NCBI RefSeq assembly: GCF_004834005.1
Contig: NZ_STFF01000005.1
Location: 310,001 to 374,000 of the forward strand
Direction of reading: 5' to 3'
Source: Niastella caeni
GTDB lineage: Bacteria; Bacteroidota; Bacteroidia; Chitinophagales; Chitinophagaceae
Length of the DNA: 64,000 nucleotides
Below are positions 43,566-52,005 of the stretch, piece by piece; within the stretch, counting starts at the first letter, position 1; each line of letters begins with the position of its first letter. Under the pieces are notes generated by a model. That model was not told the DNA's origin and searched no databases. It saw only the letters and a list, made by a program, of their open reading frames with translations. A program made the position numbers and the translations under genes.

Positions 43566-44651
43566 ATGGACGCTGGCGGTTATTTTCAATATTACGAAGG
43601 CAATAAAATGGGCATTAAAACGGCCGACGGCGATGTTGTTATTCCCGCCATATACGATTTTGTCGCGCTTCTGTCAGATGATCTGTTCACCGTTACAGAG
43701 GGAGAATATACCGCTTATTTCGATGTTGCCGGAAATATAGTACTGCCTTTCAGCAATAAATACGAGTCGTACGGCAATTTTACCCAAGGCCTGGCAAGGG
43801 TAATGACCAATGAAAAATGGGGCTTCATCAATAAAGCTGGCGTGGAAGTAATTCCGCCGCAATTTCTCTATGCCGATGAATTTGCAGAAGGAAGGGCCAT
43901 TGTAAGAAATGAGGAGGAATTACATGGCGCCATTGATGAACAGGGCAACCTGGTCGTTGATTACTGGTTCCCGCTGCTCACCAATTTTGAAAATGGCTAT
44001 GCAAAGTTCGGTGATCTGAAAACCTGGGGATTGATTGATAAAACCGGGAAAATTGTAGTTCCGCAAATATATATTTCCATCGGCCGGGTGTATAGAAATA
44101 AAGTGACGGTACAGGTGCTGGAAGGCGAAGATTATAAAGAAGGCGAGCTGACGATTGGCGGCGAGGTAGTATGGAACAATAACCTGGAGCACCTGAACGA
44201 ATTCAACCGGAAGAAAAAGGAGTTCGCGGTAGCGTGCGAACAGTTGGTAGAAGAAATGTACCGGTCGGGTTGTCCCTGCGAATACGAACGGTTCAGGGAT
44301 TTTATTCAATGGAACCAGCCGGTAGGTTTTGTTGACCAGGAGTTATTGTTTTCGGCATTTATGAAAAAGTTGCAGCACCTTGGGAACAACCTGTACCGGT
44401 GTGAGCATTGCGGCGCCTGCTATAAGCAAAAATGGTCGCAATACAGCGCTTTTTTGTGGGTGTTGAATGTAACTGTTTCAACTGCGGGGAATGTTATTAA
44501 CAGGGGCGCTCCGGTGCCTGCTACTATTCCCGTTGCGCTTGGTTTTTATGGGTATGGCATAGAAAAATACAACGACAAATACGACATGCAGGATATTGAA
44601 AGCGTGATCGCCTATCTTACAAAAAAATCAGATGCGTTCTCTTCGCAATAA
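43566..44651 (+). CDS. WG-repeat protein with C-terminal Cys-rich domain
   Basis: A 361-residue cytosolic protein. Residues about 10-200 are four or five WG (Gly-Trp/Gly-Ile) repeats: KMGIKTADGDVVIPAIYD, KWGFINKAGVEVIPPQF, HGAIDEQGNLVV and TWGLIDKTGKIVVPQIY. The C-terminal ~150 residues have SGCPCEYERF and YRCEHCGACYKQKW, four or more cysteines that could bind zinc, followed by a hydrophobic stretch. WG repeats are thought to form bacterial protein-protein scaffolds, and the second domain is not one I recognise. It could belong to an immunity-type family; this is speculation. Confidence 0.75.
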   Translation: MDAGGYFQYYEGNKMGIKTADGDVVIPAIYDFVALLSDDLFTVTEGEYTAYFDVAGNIVLPFSNKYESYGNFTQGLARVMTNEKWGFINKAGVEVIPPQFLYADEFAEGRAIVRNEEELHGAIDEQGNLVVDYWFPLLTNFENGYAKFGDLKTWGLIDKTGKIVVPQIYISIGRVYRNKVTVQVLEGEDYKEGELTIGGEVVWNNNLEHLNEFNRKKKEFAVACEQLVEEMYRSGCPCEYERFRDFIQWNQPVGFVDQELLFSAFMKKLQHLGNNLYRCEHCGACYKQKWSQYSAFLWVLNVTVSTAGNVINRGAPVPATIPVALGFYGYGIEKYNDKYDMQDIESVIAYLTKKSDAFSSQ

Positions 44652-44751
44652 TCTAGAGTGCTCATGCATACAGGAGTGTTGAAAAAGGTGGCTTCTTCTT
44701 CCTTGTAATTTCCTGATCGATTTTCTACCTTCGGACCTGAAAAATATTCTG

Positions 44752-45726
44752 ATGAAAAACCGCCTGATTCTGTACCTCTTTCCATTGATCATTGTATGCC
44801 TTGCTTCATTTAATGCTACTGCCAAGGATGCCCCGGATATAACACCCGATACGGTTAGCGCGGGCATTTATATTACCAGCATCCATGATATCGACTTCAA
44901 GCAAAAAGAATTCACCGTTAACTTATGGCTCTGGCTGAAATATAAGAACCGGGATTTTAATTTCTACGACAACCTGGAAGTGCCTGGTGCGAAAGATGTC
45001 ACCAAGTCGTTTGTTACAGTAGACAGTTCGGGCGATAAAGTGTATATGCAAATGAAATTGCAGTGCGTGATGAAAGACAACTGGAAGATCGGCAACTTTC
45101 CCTTTGATAAACAAAAACTGCGGTTTTCTATTGAAAATTCACAATTCGATTCCCGGTACCTGGTTTTTGTTGCTGATACGGTTGGGGAACATTATGACAA
45201 ACGGTTCACCATGAGCGGCTGGACGATCGACAGTTGCATCATTGGCACGGGCAAAAAAGCGTATGAAACCGCATTCGGCGATGAAAAATTACAAAAACCC
45301 CATACCGAATACAGCAACTTCAAAGTGCGGCTCAGCGTACAACGCGATGCCATGGGCCTGTTCTGGAAGTTATTCCTGGGCATGTACATCGCATTTCTGA
45401 TCGCCTATGTGTGTTTCTATATCCATTCCGATGGCATGGATTCGCGATTTGGTTTAAGTGTGGGTTCATTATTTGCCGTGATTGGTAATAAGTATATCAT
45501 CGATTCCTCCCTGCCTGAGTCAACATCTTTTACCCTGGTAGATACTTTACACGGCCTGACCCTGTTCTTTATATTTTCAGTAATTTCTTCAACAGCCTGG
45601 TCGCTCCGTTTGGTTAAAAAAGGCGAAATTGAAACATCCAGCCGTTTTGATATGATCATGGCGCAGGTGTTGCTGCTGATATATGTGGTAGCGAATATTT
45701 ATTTTATATCGGAAGCCAGCGCGTAA
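44752..45726 (+). CDS. Pentameric ligand-gated ion channel homologue
   Basis: A 324-residue protein with a signal peptide (about residues 1-24) and the layout of prokaryotic Cys-loop-like channels. The extracellular domain (25-200) has GIYITSIHDIDFKQKEFTVN, the loop KIGNFPFDKQKLRFSIE and a Trp in the FTMSGWTID strand. Four membrane spans follow (about 203-224, 232-251, 262-284 and 300-320). Span 2 and the 2-3 loop (SRFGLSVGSLFAVIGNKYII then SSLPEST) match the R...S...LP pattern of GLIC/ELIC. The loop lacks the paired cysteines of animal receptors. The SRPBCC gene follows 12 bases later. The ligand and ion preference are unknown. Confidence 0.78.
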   Translation: MKNRLILYLFPLIIVCLASFNATAKDAPDITPDTVSAGIYITSIHDIDFKQKEFTVNLWLWLKYKNRDFNFYDNLEVPGAKDVTKSFVTVDSSGDKVYMQMKLQCVMKDNWKIGNFPFDKQKLRFSIENSQFDSRYLVFVADTVGEHYDKRFTMSGWTIDSCIIGTGKKAYETAFGDEKLQKPHTEYSNFKVRLSVQRDAMGLFWKLFLGMYIAFLIAYVCFYIHSDGMDSRFGLSVGSLFAVIGNKYIIDSSLPESTSFTLVDTLHGLTLFFIFSVISSTAWSLRLVKKGEIETSSRFDMIMAQVLLLIYVVANIYFISEASA

Positions 45727-45738
45727 AGCAAAATTATC

Positions 45739-46197
45739 ATGGGCATATATTATTTTAAAGCGGAACAGTTACTGCCCGTTGATATGCAGGCAGCATGGGC
45801 CTTTTTTTCAACGCCCACTAACCTCTCATTAATTACGCCGCCAGCCATGGATTTTAAAACCCTGACAGCATTGAATGGCGAAGAGATTTATGCTGGCATG
45901 CTGATCGATTATAAGATAAAACCGTTGTTTGGTATTTCCATGATGTGGCAAACTGAGATCCGGAATGTACAAAAGCCGTTCTCCTTTACCGATATACAGC
46001 TAAAAGGGCCTTACCGTTGTTGGGAGCATACCCATACGTTCATTGAAAAAGAGAATGGTATTCTGATGCAGGATGTGGTGAAATACCAACTGCCTTACGG
46101 ACCGTTAGGGAGAATTGCGCATGCCCTGCTGGTTCGCCGGAAGATCGAGGAATTATTTGTTTATCGTAAAGCCGCTATAGAGCGCATATTTGCATAA
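45739..46197 (+). CDS. SRPBCC-family protein
   Basis: A 152-residue single-domain START/Bet v1-like protein: PVDMQAAWAFFSTPTNLSLITPP at the N-terminus, then HTFIEKENGILMQDVVKYQLPYGPLG and a helical C-terminus VRRKIEELFVYR. This subgroup is often called 'cell-division inhibitor-like' or ligand-binding SRPBCC in annotations, without proof. It follows the channel homologue by 12 bases, so it may share its transcript. Confidence 0.82.
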   Translation: MGIYYFKAEQLLPVDMQAAWAFFSTPTNLSLITPPAMDFKTLTALNGEEIYAGMLIDYKIKPLFGISMMWQTEIRNVQKPFSFTDIQLKGPYRCWEHTHTFIEKENGILMQDVVKYQLPYGPLGRIAHALLVRRKIEELFVYRKAAIERIFA

Positions 46198-46236
46198 AAA
46201 AGAGCGGACAATCTTTGATGTCGTCCGCCCTTTTTA
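46196..46236. terminator. Bidirectional terminator
   Basis: GCGGAC/GTCCGC (46204-46209 with 46223-46228), with A-rich and T-rich flanks on both sides. It separates the SRPBCC gene from the converging L,D-transpeptidase gene. Confidence 0.8.
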
Positions 46237-46253
46237 GTTCGTTCCCGGGTCTT

Positions 46254-47864
46254 TTAATGCTTCATAAGCAGGTTGGCCAATTGAGGGTCCCTGTTGTAAA
46301 TATCATCTCTGAAATTCAGGTCTCCCTGCCTGTCGACCCAGGCCGTAAAATAAGTGATATAAACCGGCATGGGGTTTTTAACCGCTACGTACTGTTCCTT
46401 TCCGCTGGCCATTGCCTGTGTAATTTTTTCTTCCGTCCAGTTGGGATCGTCACGAAGCATATACATGGCCAGGTTCTTTGGTTCGGCCACTCTTATGCAA
46501 CCATGGCTGAATGCGCGTTTACTTTCCCGGAAAAGACTTTTTGAAGGCGTATCGTGCAGGTAAATGCTATGGCTGTTGGGGAACAAGAACTTCACAGCGC
46601 CCAAAGAGTTCCAGGGGCCGGGTTTCTGACGTACCCCATTGCCGAACTTTTCCATATGATGTACTTCCAGGTAGTTGGGGTTCTTTTGAATACCTGGCAG
46701 AATTTCTTTTTTCAGAATGCCGGCAGGCACATTCCAGTACGGGCTGAATACCACCTGGCTGATGGTACCGGCGAAGATCACTGTTTTGTTTACGTCCTTA
46801 CCCACTACCACATTCATATTCCATAATAACGAGTCATCGTTATAGGCATGAAGCACAAATTCAGGGATGTTTACAGCCAGGTACCTGCCGCGAACATCGG
46901 TAGGCAGCCAGCGGTTGCGTTCCATGTTCACAATAATTTTTTCGATCCTTTGCTGTACAGGTACATTCAGTTCCCGCACCATGCCGCCGCCTGCAATGCC
47001 ATCGTCTTTCATGCCATGCCTTCTTTGGAACCGTTTAACGGCTGTTAACAGGGTAGTATCGTAGATGGAGGAAGTGGTGTCTGGTGTTGTAAGGTCGCCC
47101 AGCAGAAAAAGCTTTTTTCGCAGCTTAATGATCATGGTAGAAGTATCGCCCGGGCGGATAGGTTTTTTATCAGGGAGGCTGATGGTAATATTAACCGGGG
47201 GCAGGGCTTTATATTTCTTCAGATATTCTTTCAGCAGATTGTATTGCCGGTAAACCGGTTGAATCGTGGTGGATGAGTTGCCTGGTTTCAGGATGGAGTC
47301 GAGCAGGCCGCTATAGGAAAGCTTTTTACGCGGCATCAGCCAGTCAACCTGCTGGGTGGCGCTTTCTTCAAGCCCACCCCATACCTTTTGTGCAAAGAAA
47401 AAGTAAAGGGCTGTTAGCAGCAATTCAGTCTCGGTTTTTTGATTGAGTGCATGCGTATTGCCATTATTGATCAGGCTGTCGAGGTGCCGCTTGTACGGCA
47501 ATACAATATTGAGTCCTTCTTCCGGCAGGTTCTCCAGCCGTACATACAGGTGGCTGGCCTGTTCGGTTAAACCGTTCTCGGTAAACCAGGCAAAAGCATA
47601 ATGGCGGGTGGTATAGAATTTATTCAGTTCATCCAGAAAACTGCGCAGGGTATCATACTTAACAAAAAAGGAATCAACGCTGGAGGAGGAAAAACGCAGG
47701 GTACTTTGGTCGCTGAAGTTACCGGCAATATCGCGGGCTGTTTGTTGCACTGCTTTATTGATGGAATCTTTTTTACGGTTCACTTCAGATTTAATACTCG
47801 ATTCCCTGCATCCCCAAATACATAACAGGCATAGGCCAAGGGCGGCACAAATGAATTTTTGCAT
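46254..47864 (-). CDS. L,D-transpeptidase lipoprotein (YcbB type)
   Basis: A 536-residue lipoprotein with Cys19 in IWGC. It has the YcbB order: a helical domain (about 60-230), a peptidoglycan-binding domain (KLRKKLFLLGDLTTP ... AVKRFQRRHGMKDDGIAG, about 240-305), then a YkuD catalytic domain (about 325-500). The active-site block is SHGCIRV with Cys456, and LHDTPSKSLF supplies the upstream His region. The enzyme makes 3-3 cross-links in peptidoglycan and gives beta-lactam-insensitive crosslinking in relatives. All active-site residues are present. Single gene. Confidence 0.92.
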   Translation of the reverse strand: MQKFICAALGLCLLCIWGCRESSIKSEVNRKKDSINKAVQQTARDIAGNFSDQSTLRFSSSSVDSFFVKYDTLRSFLDELNKFYTTRHYAFAWFTENGLTEQASHLYVRLENLPEEGLNIVLPYKRHLDSLINNGNTHALNQKTETELLLTALYFFFAQKVWGGLEESATQQVDWLMPRKKLSYSGLLDSILKPGNSSTTIQPVYRQYNLLKEYLKKYKALPPVNITISLPDKKPIRPGDTSTMIIKLRKKLFLLGDLTTPDTTSSIYDTTLLTAVKRFQRRHGMKDDGIAGGGMVRELNVPVQQRIEKIIVNMERNRWLPTDVRGRYLAVNIPEFVLHAYNDDSLLWNMNVVVGKDVNKTVIFAGTISQVVFSPYWNVPAGILKKEILPGIQKNPNYLEVHHMEKFGNGVRQKPGPWNSLGAVKFLFPNSHSIYLHDTPSKSLFRESKRAFSHGCIRVAEPKNLAMYMLRDDPNWTEEKITQAMASGKEQYVAVKNPMPVYITYFTAWVDRQGDLNFRDDIYNRDPQLANLLMKH

Positions 47865-48270
47865 AAAAAGTTGCTCTTCTAATAGGGGTACGCTACAATA
47901 AAAAAGGGGTTCATGAATATGACTGGTGTATTCTCTCTTTGTAGTTTAAGTTCAACTGCCAGTTATACCCGTAAACCCCGCAATAGCACGTTATAAACGT
48001 AGCTGGAAGGCGATTTCATACGTTGCAATAGCCGGCTCGTTAAGATCGGTAGCTATGGTTAGCAATCGTATGTATCAAAGAAATCCGGTTCTTAATGACT
48101 GCCTTTGAGGTAATATGTAAAGGCCCGTTCTCTTAATGGTAAAGGCCTTTAATAGCTAAGAAATGAAGGAGATAAAGAAAAAAGGTACTTACTAACCCGG
48201 CATTTTTACAGGTTTGAAACCCATCTTGCTCCTGTAAAAAGCTTTAATTCCTTCAATTCGCATATACGAA
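47865..48270. other. Intergenic region, no gene
   Basis: 406 bases. The right part holds a long stem TTTTTACAGG/CCTGTAAAAA (48203-48212 with 48231-48240) that may end the minus-strand SWIB gene. An AAAGGCC(C/T)-type direct pair lies near 48120 and 48145. No coding frame was supported. Confidence 0.5.
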
Positions 48271-48642
48271 CTACTTCACGTGTTTGTTAACCACTTTCGC
48301 CAGTTCAAACATTGAAATTTGATCTTTACCGAAGAGAGGTTTCAGCTTTGTATCGGCATTGATCATTCTTCTGTTCTTTTTGTCTTGCAGGTTATTTTTT
48401 CTGATATAATCCCAGATCTTCTTAACGATCTCAGTTCTTGGTAATGGTTTGGTACCTATAACTTCAGCAAGAGCAGGGCTGGCGGTAAGAGGAGCCATGA
48501 ATGCTGCATTTGGTTTACGTGCAGATTTCTTTTTAGGAGCTGCTTTCTTAGCTACTTTCTTTGCTGCTTTCTTTTTAGGAGCCGCTTTCTTAGCTGCTTT
48601 TTTTACTGCTTTCTTAGCAGCTTTCTTAGCTGTTTTTGCCAT
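48271..48642 (-). CDS. Lysine-rich SWIB/MDM2-domain protein (histone-H1-like tail)
   Basis: A 123-residue protein. The first ~42 residues are KKAAKKA/APKKK repeats, like bacterial histone-H1-like proteins and able to bind DNA non-specifically. Residues about 48-122 are a complete SWIB/MDM2 domain: ALAEVIGTKPLPRTEIVKKIW, DYIRKNNLQDKKNRRMINAD, then KLKPLFGKDQISMFELAKVV. This architecture is common in Bacteroidota and Chlamydia and is taken as a nucleoid-associated protein. A stem-loop follows it; a TAAATTTG element on the minus strand at 48740-48747 is its best promoter candidate. Confidence 0.9.
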   Translation of the reverse strand: MAKTAKKAAKKAVKKAAKKAAPKKKAAKKVAKKAAPKKKSARKPNAAFMAPLTASPALAEVIGTKPLPRTEIVKKIWDYIRKNNLQDKKNRRMINADTKLKPLFGKDQISMFELAKVVNKHVK

Positions 48643-48739
48643 AGTGTTTTAAAATTTAAATGTGAATAATGAAACTTTTTGTTTGATTTTATAAGGTGCT
48701 TGAAGTATCCATTTGCACCGAACCTATTTGTGAATATAT

Positions 48740-48747
48740 CAAATTTA
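48740..48747 (-). promoter_or_regulatory. Candidate -7 promoter element for the SWIB gene
   Basis: Minus-strand TAAATTTG matches the Bacteroidota TAnnTTTG consensus, about 98 bases upstream of the start codon. No clear -33 TTG was found at the usual distance. Confidence 0.4.
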
Positions 48748-48926
48748 TAGATAACAATACGAATTACCGAAATATTCAGCTGTTAAAATCTATCTTTTCC
48801 TCGCCTGTACAGGGCCGTTTTTCCCGATAGCTGTCGTAATGAAATTAAGTAAGCTGCTGCAAACATAAGACTCCTTTTTTATGATTTCTCCTATGGGAAC
48901 CGGGTATTTATTAAGAATTTATTTAC

Positions 48927-48965
48927 GCAACCTAAAGGTTACATTATATTTGCAACCTAAAGGTT
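48927..48965 (+). promoter_or_regulatory. ArsR promoter flanked by tandem operator repeats
   Basis: GCAACCTAAAGGTT occurs twice, at 48927-48940 and 48952-48965, 25 bases apart. Each copy is an imperfect inverted repeat (GCAACC/GGTT-C). Between them TATATTTG (48945-48952) fits the TAnnTTTG -7 element, so a repressor bound there would cover the promoter and the likely start site near 48959. The ArsR start codon follows at 48979. Confidence 0.78.
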
Positions 48966-48978
48966 TCCTATTTATAAC

Positions 48979-49317
48979 ATGCGTAGAGATGTATTTCAGG
49001 CTATTGCCGACCCCACCCGGCGGGAGATCATTAACATGCTCGCCCACCACCCAATGAACGTAAATGCCGTGGCTGAGAACTTCGCTGTAAGCCGCACCGC
49101 CATTTATAAGCACATTAAAATGCTTATTGAATGCGGATTGGTGGTTGTTACACAATTCGGTCGGGAACGGTACCTGGAAGCCCGCCTCGAGTCGCTGGAT
49201 GAAGTGTCTGCCTGGGTAGAACAATACAGGAAGATATGGACAGACCGGTTCTTTAACTTCGAAAATTATCTGGATGAACTGGAGACGAAGAAGAGGAAGA
49301 CGGGCAAGAGGAAGTGA
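48979..49317 (+). CDS. ArsR-family transcriptional repressor
   Basis: A 112-residue winged-helix protein: VFQAIADPTRREIINMLA, MNVNAVAENFAVSRTAIYKHIKML (recognition helix), and the wing CGLVVVTQFGRERYLEARL. It lacks the CxC or His pairs of metal-sensing ArsR proteins, so it probably belongs to the group paired with SRPBCC/AHSA1 genes. The gene is preceded by two direct operator repeats around a -7 element, which suggests autorepression. No SRPBCC gene follows it here. Confidence 0.87.
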   Translation: MRRDVFQAIADPTRREIINMLAHHPMNVNAVAENFAVSRTAIYKHIKMLIECGLVVVTQFGRERYLEARLESLDEVSAWVEQYRKIWTDRFFNFENYLDELETKKRKTGKRK

Positions 49318-49568
49318 CAAGTGTTGGTAAGAAGTGTAAAGGTCCTTGTGTTTATTGAACGCATTTGGTGAGTGGTGAATGGGAAAATAACTGCACAAAA
49401 TATAACTGTATGCCGAAAGCTCAGGGCGTAAAGAGTTGAAAGCTTAAAGCGAATGCAGGACCAATGGTTAAAACTAAAGCAAATAGTGAAAGCATGTACT
49501 AAAGCGCGAGACCTGGGAAATCGGGACTTATTCACCATTGACCATTGACCATTCACCAGCCAACTTAC

Positions 49569-50555
49569 TTAATCAATCACCAGCAACTCCTTGTTATATT
49601 TATTACGGTATTCAATGGGAGAAAGGCCGGTGATCTTCTTGAAGATGCTTCTAAAAGCCTTTACGTCGCTATAGCCCACATCATACATAACCTCCAGTAC
49701 ATTCTTTCTGCCAGACTCAAGATCTTTCTTGGCAGCCTCTATTTTAACCCGTTGAATGTATTCCGTTACGGTATTGCAGGTGGCTTTTTTAAACCGGCGC
49801 TCCAGGCTGCGGCGGCCTACGGCAAATGTATCGGCCAGTTGATCGACCGTTATTTTTTCTTCGAAATTCTTCTCAATGTACTCCTGTGCTTTCTTTATGG
49901 TTTCATCTTCATGGGATTTTTGGCCCTGGAAAATGATAAAGGGCGATTGCAGCATCCGGTCAATATCTATCATAAATGCCTTGGCTATCAGGATGGCAAT
50001 ATCCCTGCCGGCATATTTTTCAATCATATACACCAGCAGGTTCAAATAAGAATAAGCGCCGCCGCTTGTATAAATACCCTCGCCATCGGTAATGATCTTG
50101 TCGTCTACCAATTGTACATCGGGATACATGGCCCTGAACTCATTGGCGAAACGCCAGTGGGTGGCGCATGGTTTGCCTGTTAAAAGACCTGTTGCCGCCA
50201 GGAAAAAAGAACCAATGCAAAGGCTGGCCACCTCGGCGCCGTTATTATATTGCTGTAGGATCCAGGGGATGAATGGTTGATTATTCTCTACTATTTTTTG
50301 AAAATGGCCATGCATAGCGGGAATAATGATCAGATCGGTCTTAACCACTTCATGTAACAGGCAGTCGGGCTTAATGGTAAATAGTCCGTCCCGCTGACTT
50401 GCTTCTTTTGACAACCCAACCATACGAATATCAAACAAAGGGGCCTTGCCCATTCTGGTGCACAGGATGTTTACTTCAGAAAGTATCTGGTGCGTTCCTT
50501 CAATATTCACCAGGCTGCAATGACCTTGCGGAATAAGTATGGAAACGTGTTTCAT
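49569..50555 (-). CDS. GlxA-type transcriptional regulator (DJ-1/PfpI + AraC)
   Basis: A 328-residue protein. Residues about 1-190 are a DJ-1/PfpI-like domain with ASLCIGSFFLAATGLLTG, where the nucleophile-elbow Cys is present (Cys in LCIG). Residues about 225-325 are the AraC DNA-binding domain: KITVDQLADTFAVGRRSLERRF, then NVLEVMYDVGYSDVKAFRSIFKKITGLSP. The DJ-1 part senses a ligand rather than cutting protein in known GlxA regulators. It is divergent from the VOC/DinB/aminotransferase run starting at 51036. Confidence 0.88.
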   Translation of the reverse strand: MKHVSILIPQGHCSLVNIEGTHQILSEVNILCTRMGKAPLFDIRMVGLSKEASQRDGLFTIKPDCLLHEVVKTDLIIIPAMHGHFQKIVENNQPFIPWILQQYNNGAEVASLCIGSFFLAATGLLTGKPCATHWRFANEFRAMYPDVQLVDDKIITDGEGIYTSGGAYSYLNLLVYMIEKYAGRDIAILIAKAFMIDIDRMLQSPFIIFQGQKSHEDETIKKAQEYIEKNFEEKITVDQLADTFAVGRRSLERRFKKATCNTVTEYIQRVKIEAAKKDLESGRKNVLEVMYDVGYSDVKAFRSIFKKITGLSPIEYRNKYNKELLVID

Positions 50556-51035
50556 CTTTGTAATGTATTTAATGTTTTTAACCAGATGCCCGTACTTCCG
50601 ACAGGGAAGGATTTTACCATGATAAAGACTGAAAAGTTCCGGATATGATTATGAACTTTTATGGTAGAATTCCCCCTGATAAAGATAAAGAACAATTGGC
50701 GCAATAATACTTGTTGCAAAAAGCTGCAAAAGTTATACAGCAGGGGGAATTATGAGCTGGAAATATTGTCGCAATCAACCCCTTAATTGGTCACGATTAC
50801 ACCCTTTTGAATATCCTGCGTGAATGTACTTTTGAAAACGATTGCGGCAGGCTGTTAGTGTGTAAGAACGGAGGGAAAGAGTATCCTGTGCGCAGCGCCT
50901 GAAGGAATACCGGTTGCCGGCCCTGGCAATGGTTTTGCAGGAAAATAAGGTGATAAATCCATCGTTCCCATGAAATAACCACCTGCCCGGAGACAAAGCC
51001 AGGATATTATTTACAAACAATTAAAATAAAATACC
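50556..51035. other. Intergenic region with a long inverted repeat
   Basis: 480 bases between divergent genes. AATTCCCCCTG (50668-50678) and CAGGGGGAATT (50741-50751) form perfect eleven-base arms 62 bases apart. The rest shows no gene, although short stretches near 50870-50960 look weakly coding. Confidence 0.5.
50668..50751. repeat. Inverted repeat, 11-bp arms 62 bases apart
   Basis: Perfect arms AATTCCCCCTG and CAGGGGGAATT enclose an AT-rich spacer. It could be an RNA structure, a pair of regulator sites, or a short non-autonomous element. No target-site duplication was seen. Confidence 0.7.
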
Positions 51036-51461
51036 ATGCCTGCATTAAACCCTTATTTGAACTTTAATGGCAATGCTGAAGAAGCATTCAATTTTTACAG
51101 ATCAGTATTTGGTGGCGAATTCCTGGTTGTTAGCCGGTTTAAAGATATGCCTGCAGAATACAAAGCTTCTGAAAAGGAAGATAATTTGATCATGCATATT
51201 TCATTGCCCATTGCCGGCGGCAACTATTTAATGGGTAGCGATGTACCTTCATCTATGCCTAAAGCCGTTACCGGTAACAATATAAATATCAGCCTGCATC
51301 CCGATACCAGGGAAGAAGCCGACAGGTTGTTCAAGGGCTTATCAGCCGGCGGTAACGTGGTGATGCCAATGGCAGATGCTTTCTGGGGCGCGTACTTTGG
51401 CATGTTCATCGATAAATTTGGTATTAGCTGGATGATAAACGTTGAAACACATCCAAAATAA
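51036..51461 (+). CDS. VOC-family protein, PhnB type
   Basis: A 141-residue protein: MPALNPYLNFNGNAEEAFNFYRSVFGGEF at the start, HISLPIAGGNYLMGSD, NINISLHPDTREEADRLF, and GMFIDKFGISWMINV. It is the same subgroup as the gene at 40754 but lacks the extra C-terminal helix. It is followed 16 bases later by a DinB gene and may share a transcript with it; the divergent GlxA regulator is a candidate controller. Confidence 0.87.
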   Translation: MPALNPYLNFNGNAEEAFNFYRSVFGGEFLVVSRFKDMPAEYKASEKEDNLIMHISLPIAGGNYLMGSDVPSSMPKAVTGNNINISLHPDTREEADRLFKGLSAGGNVVMPMADAFWGAYFGMFIDKFGISWMINVETHPK

Positions 51462-51477
51462 AAGGGGAAAGTAAGTC

Positions 51478-51981
51478 ATGAAAACAGCAACCGAATTATA
51501 TCAGGAATTTGAAGCAGCCACCAATGCGTTTCTCCACAGGGTGGCTGCTTTAAGCCAATCAGCAATAAATACAGTTCCGTTTACGGGTAGTTGGACGGCC
51601 GCGCAGGTAATAGAACATCTTTGCAAATCAGACGAAGCCATGATAAAGGCGCTTAATGGACCTGTGGAACCAACTAACAGGCCTCCCGACGAAATGGTAA
51701 ATAACCTGAGAGCGGTCTTCCTGGACTTCTCTTCCAGGCTGCCATCGCCTGAATTTATTATTCCAACCGTCGAAACGCACGATAAAGACAGCCTGATCAA
51801 TACTTTCAAAGCCGGACGGGAACAAATTGGCAAGGCTATAAAAATATTGGACCTGACAGCCACCTGCCATATGCCCATCTTTGGCGAACCTACCCGAATG
51901 GAGTTGATCGCTTTCATAATTTTTCATACCCAACGCCATACCAACCAGGTTAAGCATATTAGTGAAAAGCTGGTAATTTAG
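51478..51981 (+). CDS. DinB-family protein
   Basis: A 167-residue four-helix-bundle protein. Residues that could form the family's three-His metal site are visible: His in VIEHLCKSDE and the pair in FHTQRHTNQVKHI. DinB/DUF664-like proteins include thiol-dependent S-transferases, but most members are uncharacterised. It lies between a VOC gene and an aminotransferase, all on the same strand with gaps of 16 and 24 bases, so the three are likely one operon. Confidence 0.83.
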   Translation: MKTATELYQEFEAATNAFLHRVAALSQSAINTVPFTGSWTAAQVIEHLCKSDEAMIKALNGPVEPTNRPPDEMVNNLRAVFLDFSSRLPSPEFIIPTVETHDKDSLINTFKAGREQIGKAIKILDLTATCHMPIFGEPTRMELIAFIIFHTQRHTNQVKHISEKLVI

Positions 51982-52005
51982 CAGGTACGAATCAATTACC
52001 TGCTT

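Noticed and set aside
43501..43740. Alternative plus-strand frame at the start of the WG-repeat gene
   Set aside because: Overlaps the WG-repeat gene in another frame and lacks the WG pattern.
49545..50183. 212-codon plus-strand frame opposite the GlxA-type regulator
   Set aside because: It is the antisense of a clear DJ-1/AraC gene; its translation has no recognisable family or signal.
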